The notes: generated by a model not told the origin, from the letters alone. DNA of 64,000 nt from Aquitalea pelogenes (GCF_001515305.1 NZ_LNQV01000025.1:1-64000), one strand, 5' to 3'; positions 53,732 through 63,691 are shown, numbered from the stretch's first letter. Translations and numbers: made by a program.

Positions 53732-54112
53732 ATGCCGTTTGCACTGTGGAGTATCTTGCTGGCTTCTTTTTTGCCTTTGTTGTGGACGGCGCTGGCCAAG
53801 GCCGGGGCACCCTATGACAACCATCAGCCGCGTGTAGTGCTGGCGGCGGCTACCGGTTGGCGCCAGCGTGCCAACTGGGCACAGCAAAATGCCTGGGAAG
53901 CCTTTCCCAGCTATGCCGCAGCCATGTTGCTGGCCTGGATGATGAAGGTGCCAGCGGACCGGCTGGACTTGCTGGCCGTGGTATACGTGCTGCTGCGCCT
54001 GGGCCATGGCTTGTGTTACCTCAGCGACAAGGCCACGCTGCGTTCGCTGTGCTGGCTCGGTGGTTATGCTGTGGTGGTGCTGCTGTTTGTCAGCGCTGCC
54101 GGGCTGTTCTGA
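53732..54112 (+). CDS. MAPEG-family membrane protein
   Basis: 126 residues, four predicted helices. RVVLAAATGWRQRANWAQQNAWEAFP matches the MAPEG core (RxxxAQ-N-xxE-FP) where glutathione binds in characterised members. Small inner-membrane protein of unknown substrate. Convergent with the HAD gene at 54118, 5 bases away. Confidence 0.82.
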   Translation: MPFALWSILLASFLPLLWTALAKAGAPYDNHQPRVVLAAATGWRQRANWAQQNAWEAFPSYAAAMLLAWMMKVPADRLDLLAVVYVLLRLGHGLCYLSDKATLRSLCWLGGYAVVVLLFVSAAGLF

Positions 54113-54117
54113 ATGTT

Positions 54118-54741
54118 TCAGTCCAGCAGGCGGTGAGCCTGTACCGCCTGTCGCACCGCGTCAAAACCGACGGTGTGGCAGGCCTGCCAGCCTGCTCGCG
54201 TGGCGCTGTGCACGCATTCGATGTTGTCATCAAAAAAGATGATGTCGGCAGCATCCGCCTGCAGCGCTTGCTGCACATGGTGGTAAACAGCCAAGTCCGG
54301 CTTGCGCAAGCCCAGGTGGTGTGAGGCAAAGCAGGTTTCGAACAACGGCAGGATGTCGAACTGGCGCTCGATCTTGCCCCAGTGCAGCGCATTGTTATTG
54401 CTGAGCACGGCCAGCCGGTAGTGCGCGCCCAGTTGTTGCAGCAGCTCTCGCACGCCGGGGTAGGGGCCTTGCAGCCAGTCGTCCAGTGCTTGCAGCATGG
54501 CCGCAGTGCCCAGTCCCAGTTGCAGCCGTTCATCCATCAGCCGGGCAAACTCCTCCGGTGTCACCCGGCCGGTATCCAGCAGCGCCACCTCCGGCGTATG
54601 CATCCAGAACTGCCTGGCCTGTTCACGTTCCAGACGCCCTTGCGACACGGCCATCAGGGGATCGATGCCGTTCCAGTCCACCAGCACACCACCCAGATCG
54701 AAAACCAGTACCGGCTGCTTGCCGTGTCGTGTCGCTTGCAT
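54118..54741 (-). CDS. HAD-superfamily hydrolase (YihX-like)
   Basis: 207 residues. Motif I VFDLGGVLVDWNG (nucleophile Asp), motif II VLSNNNA, motif III Lys in GLRKPDLAVY, motif IV IIFFDDN. The class I cap and GGVLVDW resemble YihX-type sugar-phosphate phosphatases. AAGGA precedes ATG 54741. It lies 28 bases after murB on the same strand, so possibly norM-murB-HAD form an operon. Confidence 0.85.
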   Translation of the reverse strand: MQATRHGKQPVLVFDLGGVLVDWNGIDPLMAVSQGRLEREQARQFWMHTPEVALLDTGRVTPEEFARLMDERLQLGLGTAAMLQALDDWLQGPYPGVRELLQQLGAHYRLAVLSNNNALHWGKIERQFDILPLFETCFASHHLGLRKPDLAVYHHVQQALQADAADIIFFDDNIECVHSATRAGWQACHTVGFDAVRQAVQAHRLLD

Positions 54742-54768
54742 GTCTGTTTCCTTCATCAAAGCCGGGTG

Positions 54769-55797
54769 TTACAAGACCAGCGGTTCGGCTTCCAGTTCCA
54801 CACCGTAACGCTGGCGCACCGTGTCCTGCACATGACGTGCCAGTGCCCACATCTGGCTGCCGCTGGCGGTGCCGTGATTCACCAGTACCAGCGCCTGGCG
54901 ATCATGCACGGCGGCATCGCCCTGACGGTAGCCTTTCAGGCCTGCCTGATCAATCAGCCAGCCTGCTGCCAGTTTCACCATGCCAGGCCCGGCCGGGTAG
55001 TGCGGCAGGGCGGGAAAGCGCTGCAACAGTGCATCGGCCTGCGCCTGACCGATTACCGGGTTCTTGAAGAAGCTGCCGGCATTACCCAGCTCGGCCGGGT
55101 TGGGCAGCTTGCTGGCGCGGATGGCCATCACCACGTCGCTGACATCCAGCGGCGTGGGCTGGTTGATGCCACGTTTGTCCAGCTCCTGCTGGATGTCGCC
55201 ATAGGCCGTTTTCAGTTGCGGCTGGCGTGACAGCTGAAAGCGCACGGCAGTCACCAGCAGGCGACCGGCGGCTTCGTGTTTGAAAACGCTGTCGCGATAG
55301 GCAAAGCGGCAGTCGGTATTCTCCAGTACCACAGGCGTGCCATTGGCTTGCAGATCGGCACACACCACCTGGGCAATGCGGTCTTTCACTTCCACGCCAT
55401 AGGCACCGATATTCTGCACCGGGCAGGCGCCCACCGTGCCGGGAATCAGGCTGAGGTTTTCCAGTCCGTACCAGCCTTGTTGCAGGCAGTAGCGCACAAA
55501 GTCATGCCAGTTTTCCCCGGCGGCGGCTTCCACCAGCAGGCTGTCGCCCTTGTCTTCCACTACGCGGATGCCACGCAGGGCCAGTTTGACTACCAGGCCG
55601 GGGTAGTCTTGGGTCAGCAGAAGATTGCTGCCGCCACCCAGCCACAGTACCGGGCCTTGCTGGTAGTGCTTGTCGGCCAGCAGGGCAGGCAGCCGGGCCA
55701 GGTCGTCCAGCTGGCAGAAATGGGCGGCGCTGACATCCATGCCAAAGGTGTTATGGGGTTTGAGCGAAACTTGCGATTGAATGCACAACGTCATCAT
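54769..55797 (-). CDS. murB: UDP-N-acetylenolpyruvoylglucosamine reductase MurB
   Basis: 342-residue FAD enzyme of peptidoglycan synthesis, type I. FAD-binding LWLGGGSNLLL and SLIPGTVGACPVQNIGAYGVE, catalytic Ser in GNAGSFFKNP, and C-terminal Glu in VELEAEPLVL region. It overlaps the norM stop (TGATG), with ATG 55794 as the alternative start. Here it is away from the division/cell-wall cluster. Confidence 0.96.
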   Translation of the reverse strand: MMTLCIQSQVSLKPHNTFGMDVSAAHFCQLDDLARLPALLADKHYQQGPVLWLGGGSNLLLTQDYPGLVVKLALRGIRVVEDKGDSLLVEAAAGENWHDFVRYCLQQGWYGLENLSLIPGTVGACPVQNIGAYGVEVKDRIAQVVCADLQANGTPVVLENTDCRFAYRDSVFKHEAAGRLLVTAVRFQLSRQPQLKTAYGDIQQELDKRGINQPTPLDVSDVVMAIRASKLPNPAELGNAGSFFKNPVIGQAQADALLQRFPALPHYPAGPGMVKLAAGWLIDQAGLKGYRQGDAAVHDRQALVLVNHGTASGSQMWALARHVQDTVRQRYGVELEAEPLVL

Positions 55798-57197
55798 CAG
55801 CTTTCTTGCAGGGTGTTGTGGCGCAGCAGGCGCAGGCGGCTTTCCCGCGCCAGGTAGCTCACCAGCATCAGGGCGGCAATGCTCAGACTGATGACCAGTG
55901 CCAGCCAGAAACCGTAAATGCCCATCGGGGAAACCAGCCAGTCGGTGAGGCCCAGCGTGATGCCAAGCCCCAGTCCTATGCCCCAGAAGGCGGTAATGTG
56001 GATCACCATGGGAATCGTGGTCAGCTTGTAGCCGCGCAGTGCGCCGGAGGCAATGGTCTGGGCGGCATCGGTCAGCTGGAACACCGCCGCAAACAACAGC
56101 AGGCTGGAACCCATGGCAATGACGTTCGGGTCGGGCGAATAAATGGCCATGATGTCACTGCGCAGCCACAGCACCAGCAACATGGTGCACAGCGCGGTGG
56201 CCAGCCCCACCAGCAGGCCGACTCCGGCGACAAAACGGGCCTGATGGTAGTCGCCAGCACCGGCGCGCTGGCCGACTCTGACCGTGAGGGCGGTGGAAAT
56301 GCTTTGCGGCAGCATGTAGATGATGCTGGAAAAATTGAGCACCGACTGGTGGCTGGCCACCACCGTCATGCCCAGCTTGGCAATCAGCAGGGCGATAAAG
56401 GAAAACAGGCTGACCTCGACAAAGAAGGACAGGCCGATGGGCAGGCCCAGCTTGAGGAAGGCCCCGTAGCGCTTCCAGTCGGGCCAGCTCATCCGGCTGG
56501 TCAGGCCGTAGGGGCGGAAATGGCGATGCCAGCAGATATAGGCCAGCAGCGTCAGGCAGTTGAACCAGAACACGATGCCGGTGGCCCAGCCGCAACCGGC
56601 GCCGCCCAGTCTGGGCAGGCCGAACAGGCCGTGAATCAGCGCGTAATTGAGCGGGATATTGAGCGCCAGTGCAATCAGGCTGACCACCATGATCACCTTG
56701 GGGCGGTTCAGGCTGGAGGCATAGGCATGCAGGGCACGGTGCACCATGGCGGCAGGCATGCCCACGGCAGTACCGGTGATGAACAGCATCACCTTGTCTT
56801 CCACGTCGGTTGGCAGTTGCAGCCACAGGCGCAAGGGGTGTTCGGCCAGCAGCATGGCGGCGGCACCAAGCAGGCCGACAAACAGGCCGAACCACATGCC
56901 CTGGCGGCCGGTTTCGCCAATCTGTTCTTTCTCTCCAGCGCCCAGCTGATGGCTCAATACCGGGTTGAGCGACGTCACCACGCCCATCAGGGTCACATAG
57001 ACGGTGATGAAAATGCTGGCACCCAGCGAGACGGCTGCCAGATCGTCAGTACTGACGCGCCCGGCCATGACGGTATCGACAAAGCCGGTGGCCACCTGGG
57101 CGACCTGGGCAATCATCATCGGCAAGGCAAGGCGGACGATCTGTCTGGCTTCACCGGTAATGGCACCGGGCGCAGCGCTTTTGAGTTCCTGCAGCAT
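55797..57197 (-). CDS. norM: MATE-family efflux pump NorM
   Basis: 466 residues, 12 helices. It follows NorM: LALPMMIAQVAQVATGFVDTVMAGRVS, GMPAAMVHRALHAYASSLNRP, and the second-half repeat ALTVRVGQRAGAGD. Cation-driven exporter of drugs and dyes. First gene of a probable norM-murB-HAD transcript. Confidence 0.93.
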   Translation of the reverse strand: MLQELKSAAPGAITGEARQIVRLALPMMIAQVAQVATGFVDTVMAGRVSTDDLAAVSLGASIFITVYVTLMGVVTSLNPVLSHQLGAGEKEQIGETGRQGMWFGLFVGLLGAAAMLLAEHPLRLWLQLPTDVEDKVMLFITGTAVGMPAAMVHRALHAYASSLNRPKVIMVVSLIALALNIPLNYALIHGLFGLPRLGGAGCGWATGIVFWFNCLTLLAYICWHRHFRPYGLTSRMSWPDWKRYGAFLKLGLPIGLSFFVEVSLFSFIALLIAKLGMTVVASHQSVLNFSSIIYMLPQSISTALTVRVGQRAGAGDYHQARFVAGVGLLVGLATALCTMLLVLWLRSDIMAIYSPDPNVIAMGSSLLLFAAVFQLTDAAQTIASGALRGYKLTTIPMVIHITAFWGIGLGLGITLGLTDWLVSPMGIYGFWLALVISLSIAALMLVSYLARESRLRLLRHNTLQES

Positions 57198-57342
57198 GGA
57201 GGCGGATCAATTCGACAAGGTAGGCAAGCGCTCCATTATAAGGAGCGGCTGCCCGGCCTGTCTTGTGCAATGGCGACGCCAGCCATGTGCTGGCGCGCTT
57301 CAGCCTGTGCTGCCGGAATGCGCGAGCAAACGTCTGCTGCGC

Positions 57343-57645
57343 TCAGAAACGTACTGGCGTTTCGCGGCGCAAATCGCAGCTGATGATCAGATGCTGACCA
57401 AAGCGGCTGTTGATGTTCAGTGCATCCAGCAGGCCGACATCGTGAATGGTCAGCAAGCCGCTTTCATCCAGCTGGCTGCTGTAACCCAGCTGGTCAGCGT
57501 AGTTGATCAGGTCTTGCAGGGGCAGGGTGCTGTCGGCGGACAGCAAGGTGGCAGTCAGGCTGCCTTGAAGGGGGCGTTTTCTTCCCACGGCATCGTATAC
57601 GGCAAAGGAAAAGTCGCTACAGCTGTCTTGCAGGCAATCGTACAT
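57343..57645 (-). CDS. Small hypothetical protein
   Basis: 100 residues (MYDCLQDSCSDFSFAVYDAV...), acidic, no signal peptide, membrane segment or known motif. Codon pattern and the absence of a longer frame on either strand make it a plausible gene. It lies between norM and the exonuclease gene on the same strand. I do not recognise the family. Confidence 0.5.
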   Translation of the reverse strand: MYDCLQDSCSDFSFAVYDAVGRKRPLQGSLTATLLSADSTLPLQDLINYADQLGYSSQLDESGLLTIHDVGLLDALNINSRFGQHLIISCDLRRETPVRF

Positions 57646-57977
57646 GGTGAAACTCCATCGGGTATGGGTGGCGCTGTTGCGTGCCCGACCTTACCGTCAG
57701 GCGACGCTTTAGCAGGATTTTTGGCGCCCTGCAAGTTGTCGATTAACTCGGCGCCGGTGTCCGGACACAGCCCGGAACGGCAAAACTAAAACGGTACTAC
57801 CTTCAACATGCCCGATGTCGCACAGTGCGCGCACTATAAGACGGAAAAAGAAAAACCCGCCGGGCCAGAGAGCGCAGCGGGTTTTCCGACTCACGCTTTA
57901 GCTGGCATTTATAGTGCGCCCAGCAAGCTGTATCAAATCGGCGCATGGGAAAAGGTTATTCCCGTCAGAAAAGCCTG
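57646..57977. other. Intergenic region
   Basis: 332 bases after the frame-corrected exonuclease gene. It holds the terminator at 57845-57886; nothing else is recognised. Confidence 0.5.
57845..57886 (-). terminator. Exonuclease gene terminator
   Basis: A 9-bp stem AAAACCCGC/GCGGGTTTT (57852-57860 with 57877-57885), 16-base loop, followed on the minus strand by T-rich sequence (TCTTTTTCC). Confidence 0.8.
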
Positions 57978-58716
57978 TCAAGCCCTGTTGCATGCCGTCC
58001 ACTGTTGCAGAAAATCCGGCCATCCTGCGCCTTGCTGGCCTAGCAGTTGGGCAAGCTTTTGCTCGTGCTGGCTGCGGGTGAGGGCGGAAATCTGCCCTTG
58101 CAGTGCAGCCAGGCGCAGCCACATCAGGTAATGGCAGGCGGCGCGCTGTGCGCTGTGCGCCAGCAGGGCCGGCAACTGGCCTGCCCGCGGCCATGGCCCA
58201 GGACTGGGCCGCGTCGTAATCGGGAATGCGCGGCAAGCCGCACAGGCCGGCCATTTCCTGCTGCGGTACACAGCCAGGCTGGGCGTTCTGGCACAGCAGG
58301 CGGCTGAGTTCCAGCGTCTGGCCAAACAGCCCGTTGGCACCGCCGGGGAAGGCAATGCCGTGCATCATGGCGCGATGGCGCAATACCGGCAGCATCAACT
58401 GGGAACCTTGCCAGCTGACAATTTGCGGCATGTGTTCGTTCAGCAGGGTGGACAGGGTTTGCAGCATGCCCGCTTCATCCTGCCCGGGCAGTGTCTGGTG
58501 CAAAACCACTTCCTGACGGATGTGCAGCACGGCATGAATGCCGACCACACGATGCAGGTGGTAGGGCAGGAATTCATCCGCCCGGCTGGCCCGGCTGCGT
58601 TGCAGGGCAAAGTAAACGACGTCTGCATCGCTGATGTCGGCATCCAGCTGGTACAGGGTACGGATGCCATCAACATCAGGCAGGGTCTGGATATCCAGGG
58701 CGAGTAAGGGAATCAC
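57978..58716 (-). pseudogene. PolB-like 3'-5' exonuclease, one frameshift
   Basis: Predicted 3'-5' exonuclease related to the proofreading domain of DNA polymerase B. It starts IPLLALDIQTLPDVDGIRTLY (altered ExoI: D-I-Q instead of the usual D-I-E), then IVSWQGSQLMLPVLRHRAM (ExoII region) and GLPRIPDYDAAQSW. Near 58186-58191 the frame changes: the MA...AGQLPALLAHSAQRAACHYL continuation lies in the next frame, ending at 57978. Removing one G from the GGG run gives a 245-residue protein, normal for the family. Read in the uncorrected frame it ends at 57898 with an unrelated tail. Confidence 0.75.
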
Positions 58717-58924
58717 GGGTGGTCTTTACACGGAAAATGCGGCAGATGGTGTGCGATTCTAGGCCCGCTGCCGACGGCGGGCAATCATCACCCGGCATCT
58801 GGCTTATTGCCTGCGAGGATAAATTGGGCCAGAGCGGTATATCTTGTCAGAAGATTCAGGCTATAATCTGCCGCTTGAATTCCTTTCTTGCGAATCCCTT
58901 CATTCCACGTCCTTATTCCTCTAA

Positions 58925-60289
58925 ATGATCCGCAAGCTTATCCGTAAAGTACTGGAGCTGCCGTCTGGCATGGGCAAACGCCGTAGCAAACCACGCGTGA
59001 TTCCGCTGTCCCAGCATGGCGTTCGCCGCGATCAGCTCAGCACTGCTGCGCTCAAGGTGACTTCCCGTCTGCAGGAAGCCGGTTTCTCTGCCTTCGTGGT
59101 AGGGGGGGCTGTGCGTGACCTGTTGCTGGATGTCGCACCCAAAGATTTTGACGTCGCCACCAATGCCACGCCGGAGCAGGTGCATCATCTGTTCCGCCGC
59201 TCGCGCATCATTGGCCGGCGTTTCCGCATCGTGCACGTGATGGTGGGCCCGGAAACCATCGAGGTCACCACCTTCCGCGGTGGCGGTATTGACGACCAGA
59301 ACGAGTCCGGCCGCATCATGGCGGACAACACCTTCGGCAGTCAGGAAGAAGACGCGCACCGCCGTGACTTCACCGTCAATGCGCTGTTCTTCGATCCGTC
59401 CGACGAGTCCATCATCGACTATCACCACGGGGTGAAGGACCTGAAGGCCAAGAAGCTGGTGATGATCGGCCAGCCGGCACGGCGCTATCAGGAAGACCCG
59501 GTACGCATGCTGCGTGCGGTGCGCCTGGCTGCCAAGCTGGGCTTCGAAATTGACGAAGACACCCGCAAGCCCATCCGTGCCCATGCCCATCTGCTGAAAA
59601 AGGAACCCCCGGCCCGGCTGTTTGACGAGATGCTCAAGCTGCTGATGTCCGGCCATGCCTATGCCTGCCTGAAAAAGCTGCGCGAGGAAGGGCTGTCACG
59701 CGGCGTGTTTCCGCTGCTGGACGCGGTGATGGGTGAGGATGGCGACGATTTGTTCCTGCAACTGGGCCTGCAAAGTACCGATGCGCGCATCCGTGCCGAC
59801 AAGCCGGTGTCGGTTGGCTTCCTGCTGGCCACCTTGCTGTGGCAACAGGTGAACCAGCACTGGCAGCAACATATCGCCGCTGGTGAAAAGCCACTGCAAG
59901 CCTTGCAGATGGCGATTGCCGACGTGGAAAACGAGCAGGACAACGATTTTGCCATTCCGCGCCGTTTCAGCGTCACCATGCGCGAAATCTGGACGCTGCA
60001 AGGCCGCTTCGACAGCCGTACCGGTGCCCGTCCTTACCGCTTCCTGGAACAGCCGCGCTTCCGAGCCGCCTTCGACTTCATGTCGCTGCGCGCCGAAGCA
60101 GGTGAGTTGCCGGCCAGCCTGGTGGAATGGTGGGAAGCCTTCCAGCGTGGCGATCAGGCCGAACGCGAAGCCTTGATCAACGAAGCCAAGAACAGTGGCG
60201 CTGACGAACCGGCCAAGAAACGCCGTCGTCGTCGCACCAGCAACCGCCGCCGTGCCGAGAGCACCGGTGGAGGGGGAGAGGCCGAGTGA
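58925..60289 (+). CDS. pcnB: Poly(A) polymerase PcnB
   Basis: 454 residues. The nucleotidyltransferase motif FVVGGAVRDLLLDVAPKDFDVATNA, second acidic segment RRDFTVNALFF and RRYQEDPVRMLRAVRLAAKLGF identify bacterial poly(A) polymerase I, which tags RNA for decay. The C-terminus is a basic tail (KKRRRRRTSNRRR) for RNA binding. The start codon has no clear ribosome-binding site; E. coli pcnB also has a weak start. folK begins within its stop codon. Confidence 0.95.
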   Translation: MIRKLIRKVLELPSGMGKRRSKPRVIPLSQHGVRRDQLSTAALKVTSRLQEAGFSAFVVGGAVRDLLLDVAPKDFDVATNATPEQVHHLFRRSRIIGRRFRIVHVMVGPETIEVTTFRGGGIDDQNESGRIMADNTFGSQEEDAHRRDFTVNALFFDPSDESIIDYHHGVKDLKAKKLVMIGQPARRYQEDPVRMLRAVRLAAKLGFEIDEDTRKPIRAHAHLLKKEPPARLFDEMLKLLMSGHAYACLKKLREEGLSRGVFPLLDAVMGEDGDDLFLQLGLQSTDARIRADKPVSVGFLLATLLWQQVNQHWQQHIAAGEKPLQALQMAIADVENEQDNDFAIPRRFSVTMREIWTLQGRFDSRTGARPYRFLEQPRFRAAFDFMSLRAEAGELPASLVEWWEAFQRGDQAEREALINEAKNSGADEPAKKRRRRRTSNRRRAESTGGGGEAE

Positions 60290-60765
60290 GCCTGGCCTAT
60301 GTCGCTCTGGGAAGCAACCTGGAGCAACCGGCCGAGCAAATAAGGGCCGCGCTAGCGGCCCTTGCTGCTCTTGCCGGCACCAGCGTGCTTGCGCATTCTT
60401 CTCTTTATCTCACCACTCCGGTGGGGTATCTGGATCAGCCTGACTTCATCAATGCCGTGGCACAGCTGGAAACCAGCCTGAGTCCGCATGACTTGCTGGC
60501 CGCGTTGATGCAGATCGAAGCCGGTTTCGGGCGTGAGCGCAGCTTCCGTAATGCCCCCCGGGTGCTGGATCTGGACATCCTGTTGTATCAGGATACCGTG
60601 CTGGACGATCCGCAGCTGATGTTGCCGCATCCGCGCATGCACCAGCGCGCCTTTGTCATGGTACCGTTGGCAGAAATCGCCCCCGACCTGCCGGTAGGGG
60701 AGTATGGCCAGGCCGCTGCCATTGCCGCCACCCTGGATTGCAGTGGTGTGCGCAAGCTGGCCTAG
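60286..60765 (+). CDS. folK: HPPK, folate synthesis (FolK)
   Basis: 159-residue 2-amino-4-hydroxy-6-hydroxymethyldihydropteridine pyrophosphokinase. VALGSNLEQP, TTPVGYLDQPDFINAV and GRERSFRNAPRVLDLDILLY are the pterin/ATP-binding elements. It starts at GTG 60286 overlapping the pcnB stop (GTGA). Confidence 0.95.
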   Translation: MSLAYVALGSNLEQPAEQIRAALAALAALAGTSVLAHSSLYLTTPVGYLDQPDFINAVAQLETSLSPHDLLAALMQIEAGFGRERSFRNAPRVLDLDILLYQDTVLDDPQLMLPHPRMHQRAFVMVPLAEIAPDLPVGEYGQAAAIAATLDCSGVRKLA

Positions 60766-60788
60766 CCTGCCCGTTCTAGGAGCTCATC

Positions 60789-61430
60789 ATGAGTCACAGC
60801 CATTTGCGTTATGTGGTAGTTGAAGGCCCCATCGGTTCGGGCAAATCGGCACTGGCCCGTCGGCTGGCCAGCTACTGGGGTGTGCAATTGCTGGCCGAAG
60901 ACCCGGCCGCCAACCCCTTCTTGCCGCGTTTTTACCGTAATGTCGCCTCGCATGGCCTGGCTACCCAGCTGTCCTTCCTGATGCAACGGGCCGACATGGC
61001 ACGCGGCATGCTGCTGGGCGACACCCTGGCCAGCCCGGTGGTGTCCGACTTCCTGTTTGAAAAGGATGCCCTGTTTGCCCGGGTGAATCTGGACGAGCAG
61101 GAACTGGCGCTGTACCAGCGCCTGGCCCAGCAACTGCTGCCGCAATATCCGGTGCCGGACCTGGTGATTTACCTGCAAGCTTCCGAGCAGGTATTGCTGG
61201 AGCGCAGTGCCGCCCGCGCCAGCCAGCTGGAGCAGGATTTCCCCGAAGGCTACCTCAAGCGCGTACATGCCGCCTACAGCGAATTTTTCCATCAGTACGA
61301 AGCGGCACCCTTGCTGATCGTCAATACCGACCATCTCGAGTTGGTTGATGGTAACGAGGATTTCGAGCTATTGTTGCGCTGCATCAGCGAGATGCGCGGA
61401 CAGCGCAGCTACTTCAACAAGAGCGTCTGA
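60789..61430 (+). CDS. Deoxynucleoside kinase-family protein
   Basis: 213 residues. P-loop VEGPIGSGKSALARRLA, then EDPAANPFLPRFY and LQASEQVLLERSAARASQLEQ fit the dNK/dGK family (ERS-type motif in the lid region). It phosphorylates deoxynucleosides in characterised members. It sits between folK and panB, an arrangement I recall from other beta-proteobacteria. Its substrate, and whether the neighbours imply a cofactor link, are unknown. GGAG precedes the ATG. Confidence 0.85.
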   Translation: MSHSHLRYVVVEGPIGSGKSALARRLASYWGVQLLAEDPAANPFLPRFYRNVASHGLATQLSFLMQRADMARGMLLGDTLASPVVSDFLFEKDALFARVNLDEQELALYQRLAQQLLPQYPVPDLVIYLQASEQVLLERSAARASQLEQDFPEGYLKRVHAAYSEFFHQYEAAPLLIVNTDHLELVDGNEDFELLLRCISEMRGQRSYFNKSV

Positions 61431-61478
61431 ATACAAGTGACGCCTTGCATTTCCCGACCACACCGAGGAAGTACAGGT

Positions 61479-62270
61479 ATGAAAATTACCGTCAACACCC
61501 TGCAGAAGATGGCCGCCGAAGGCCAGAAGATCGTCATGCTCACCAGCTATGACGCAAGCTTTTCCACCCTCCTTGATCAGGCCGGGGTAGAGATTCTGCT
61601 GGTGGGCGATTCTCTGGGCATGGTGATCCAGAATCGTGATTCCACCCTGCCGGTGACCATGGAAGAAATGGTCTACCACACCCGTTGTGTCGCCGCTGGT
61701 GCCGGCGATGCCATGGTATTGAGCGACCTGCCGTTCGGCAGCTATCAGGAAAGCCCGCAGCAGGCGTTTGCCAGTGCTGCCCGCCTGATGCAGGCCGGTG
61801 CCCACATGGTGAAGCTCGAAGGTGGCGGTTTCATGGCAGAAACCACCCGTTTCCTGGTGGAGCGCGGGATTCCGGTCTGTTCGCACATCGGCCTTACCCC
61901 GCAGTTCGTCAATACCTTTGGCGGTTACCGCGTACAGGGCAAGACCCAGAGCGATGCCGAACGCCTGCTGGATGATGCCCGCAAGCTGGCCGATGCCGGT
62001 GCCAGCCTGGTGCTGATGGAATGTGTGCCCGCCGAACTGGCCGCGCGCGTGACCGAGGCCGTTGCCGTGCCCACCATCGGCATTGGAGCCGGTGCTGATG
62101 TCAGCGGTCAGGTGCTGGTATTGCACGATATCCTCGGTGTGTATCCGGGCAAGAAAGCCCGTTTCGTCAAGAACTTCATGAATGAGGCCGGCAGCATCCA
62201 GGGTGCGGTCGAAGCCTACGTCAAGGCAGTCAAGGCAGGGACCTTCCCGGCTGCCGAACATACCTTCTAA
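61479..62270 (+). CDS. panB: Ketopantoate hydroxymethyltransferase PanB
   Basis: 263 residues. [36 protein letters not shown] and [13 protein letters not shown] are the active-site elements; [17 protein letters not shown] closes the barrel. First pantothenate step (ketovalerate to ketopantoate). Start 61479 has GAGGAAG upstream. Confidence 0.97.
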   Translation: MKITVNTLQKMAAEGQKIVMLTSYDASFSTLLDQAGVEILLVGDSLGMVIQNRDSTLPVTMEEMVYHTRCVAAGAGDAMVLSDLPFGSYQESPQQAFASAARLMQAGAHMVKLEGGGFMAETTRFLVERGIPVCSHIGLTPQFVNTFGGYRVQGKTQSDAERLLDDARKLADAGASLVLMECVPAELAARVTEAVAVPTIGIGAGADVSGQVLVLHDILGVYPGKKARFVKNFMNEAGSIQGAVEAYVKAVKAGTFPAAEHTF

Positions 62271-62287
62271 GCCAAAAGGGTAAGGAA

Positions 62288-63121
62288 ATGGAAATCATCC
62301 GCAGCGTGGCAGCCATGCGTGCATGGCGTCGCCAGGCCGGTAAGCTGGCCTTTGTTCCCACCATGGGTAATCTGCACGAGGGTCACCTCGCGCTGGTTGC
62401 CGCCGCGCACGAGCATGCCGACAAGGTGGTGGTCAGCATTTTTGTCAATCGCCTGCAATTTGGTCAGGGCGAGGATTTCGACGCCTATCCGCGTACCTTC
62501 GAATCCGACTGTGCCAAGCTGGAAGCCGCCGGCGTGGACGCCTTGTTCTTCCCCACCGAACAGGAACTGTACCCGCGCGTGAAGCAGGATTTCAACGTGG
62601 AGCCGCCGCATATCCAGAACGAGCTGTGCGGTGCCTTCCGCCCCGGCCATTTCCGTGGCGTGGCCACGGTGGTGAGCAAGCTGTTCAATATCGTGCAGCC
62701 GGATGTGGCCTGTTTCGGCAAGAAGGACTTCCAGCAACTGCATGTGATCAAGGCCATGGTGGATGACCTGAACATTCCGGTTGCCATCGTGCCGGTGGAT
62801 ACCGGCCGGGCGGAAGACGGGCTGGCACTGTCTTCGCGCAATGGCTATCTCACTGCCGAAGAACGCGCCGAAGCACCGCGCCTGTACCGTAACCTGTCCG
62901 CCATGCGCGCAGCCTTGCTGGCCGGGGACAACGACTACGCCGGGCTGGAAGCCAAGGCCAGTGCCGACCTGCAACAGGCAGGCTGGACGGTGGATTATGT
63001 TGAAGTGCGCCAGGCCGATACCCTGGAAATCGCCCACGCCGGTGAAAAGCGCCTGGTGGTGCTGGCTGCCGCCCGTCTGGGTCGTACTCGTTTGATTGAT
63101 AATGTGGAAATCACCCGCTAA
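62288..63121 (+). CDS. panC: Pantothenate synthetase PanC
   Basis: 277 residues. [14 protein letters not shown] (HIGH-type), [19 protein letters not shown], and [12 protein letters not shown] are conserved. Joins pantoate and beta-alanine. 17 bases after panB; AAGG in the gap. Confidence 0.97.
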   Translation: MEIIRSVAAMRAWRRQAGKLAFVPTMGNLHEGHLALVAAAHEHADKVVVSIFVNRLQFGQGEDFDAYPRTFESDCAKLEAAGVDALFFPTEQELYPRVKQDFNVEPPHIQNELCGAFRPGHFRGVATVVSKLFNIVQPDVACFGKKDFQQLHVIKAMVDDLNIPVAIVPVDTGRAEDGLALSSRNGYLTAEERAEAPRLYRNLSAMRAALLAGDNDYAGLEAKASADLQQAGWTVDYVEVRQADTLEIAHAGEKRLVVLAAARLGRTRLIDNVEITR

Positions 63122-63144
63122 GGCGGGCCGGGGAATTCAGTACC

Positions 63145-63525
63145 ATGCAACGCATCATGCTCAAGTCCAAGCTGCACCGTGTCACCACCACGCACGCGGA
63201 GCTGCACTACATCGGTTCCTGCGCCATTGACGAAAACCTGCTGGAAGCTGCCGATATCCGTGAATACGAGGAAGTGCAGATCTGGAACGTCAACAATGGT
63301 GAGCGCTTTGCCACCTACGCCATCAAGGCCGAGCGCGGCTCCGGTGTCATCTCGGTCAATGGTTCGGCCGCACGCCGTGCTGCGCCGGGCGACCTGCTGA
63401 TCATCGCCTCTTTTGCCCAGTATGAAGATGCCGAGCTGGTCAACCATCAGCCCAAGCTGGTGTTTGTTGATGAACGCAACCAGATGACGGCGCTGGATAA
63501 CAAGACACCTACCCAGCCAGCCTGA
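63145..63525 (+). CDS. panD: Aspartate 1-decarboxylase PanD
   Basis: 126-residue proenzyme. The self-cleavage site is Gly-Ser in HYIGSCAID (pyruvoyl Ser). Makes beta-alanine for PanC, so panB-panC-panD form a full pantothenate operon. 23 bases after panC. Confidence 0.97.
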   Translation: MQRIMLKSKLHRVTTTHAELHYIGSCAIDENLLEAADIREYEEVQIWNVNNGERFATYAIKAERGSGVISVNGSAARRAAPGDLLIIASFAQYEDAELVNHQPKLVFVDERNQMTALDNKTPTQPA

Positions 63526-63550
63526 TAGACAGCCAGTCGTTTTCCCGCCC

Positions 63551-63580
63551 AAACGATGCCGCAAAACGGCATCGTTTTTT
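63551..63580 (+). terminator. pan operon terminator
   Basis: An 11-bp perfect stem (63551-63561 with 63567-63577), CAAAA loop, T run. Confidence 0.93.
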
Positions 63581-63691
63581 CATGCCCGCCATTCATCCTG
63601 CAAGACTGCTTATAACTGTCTATAGTTCTTGAACAAGCACGCCAAACGTCGGTGCCTGTCCAAGCCAGGCTCCGCCCAGCAGGAGACCATC

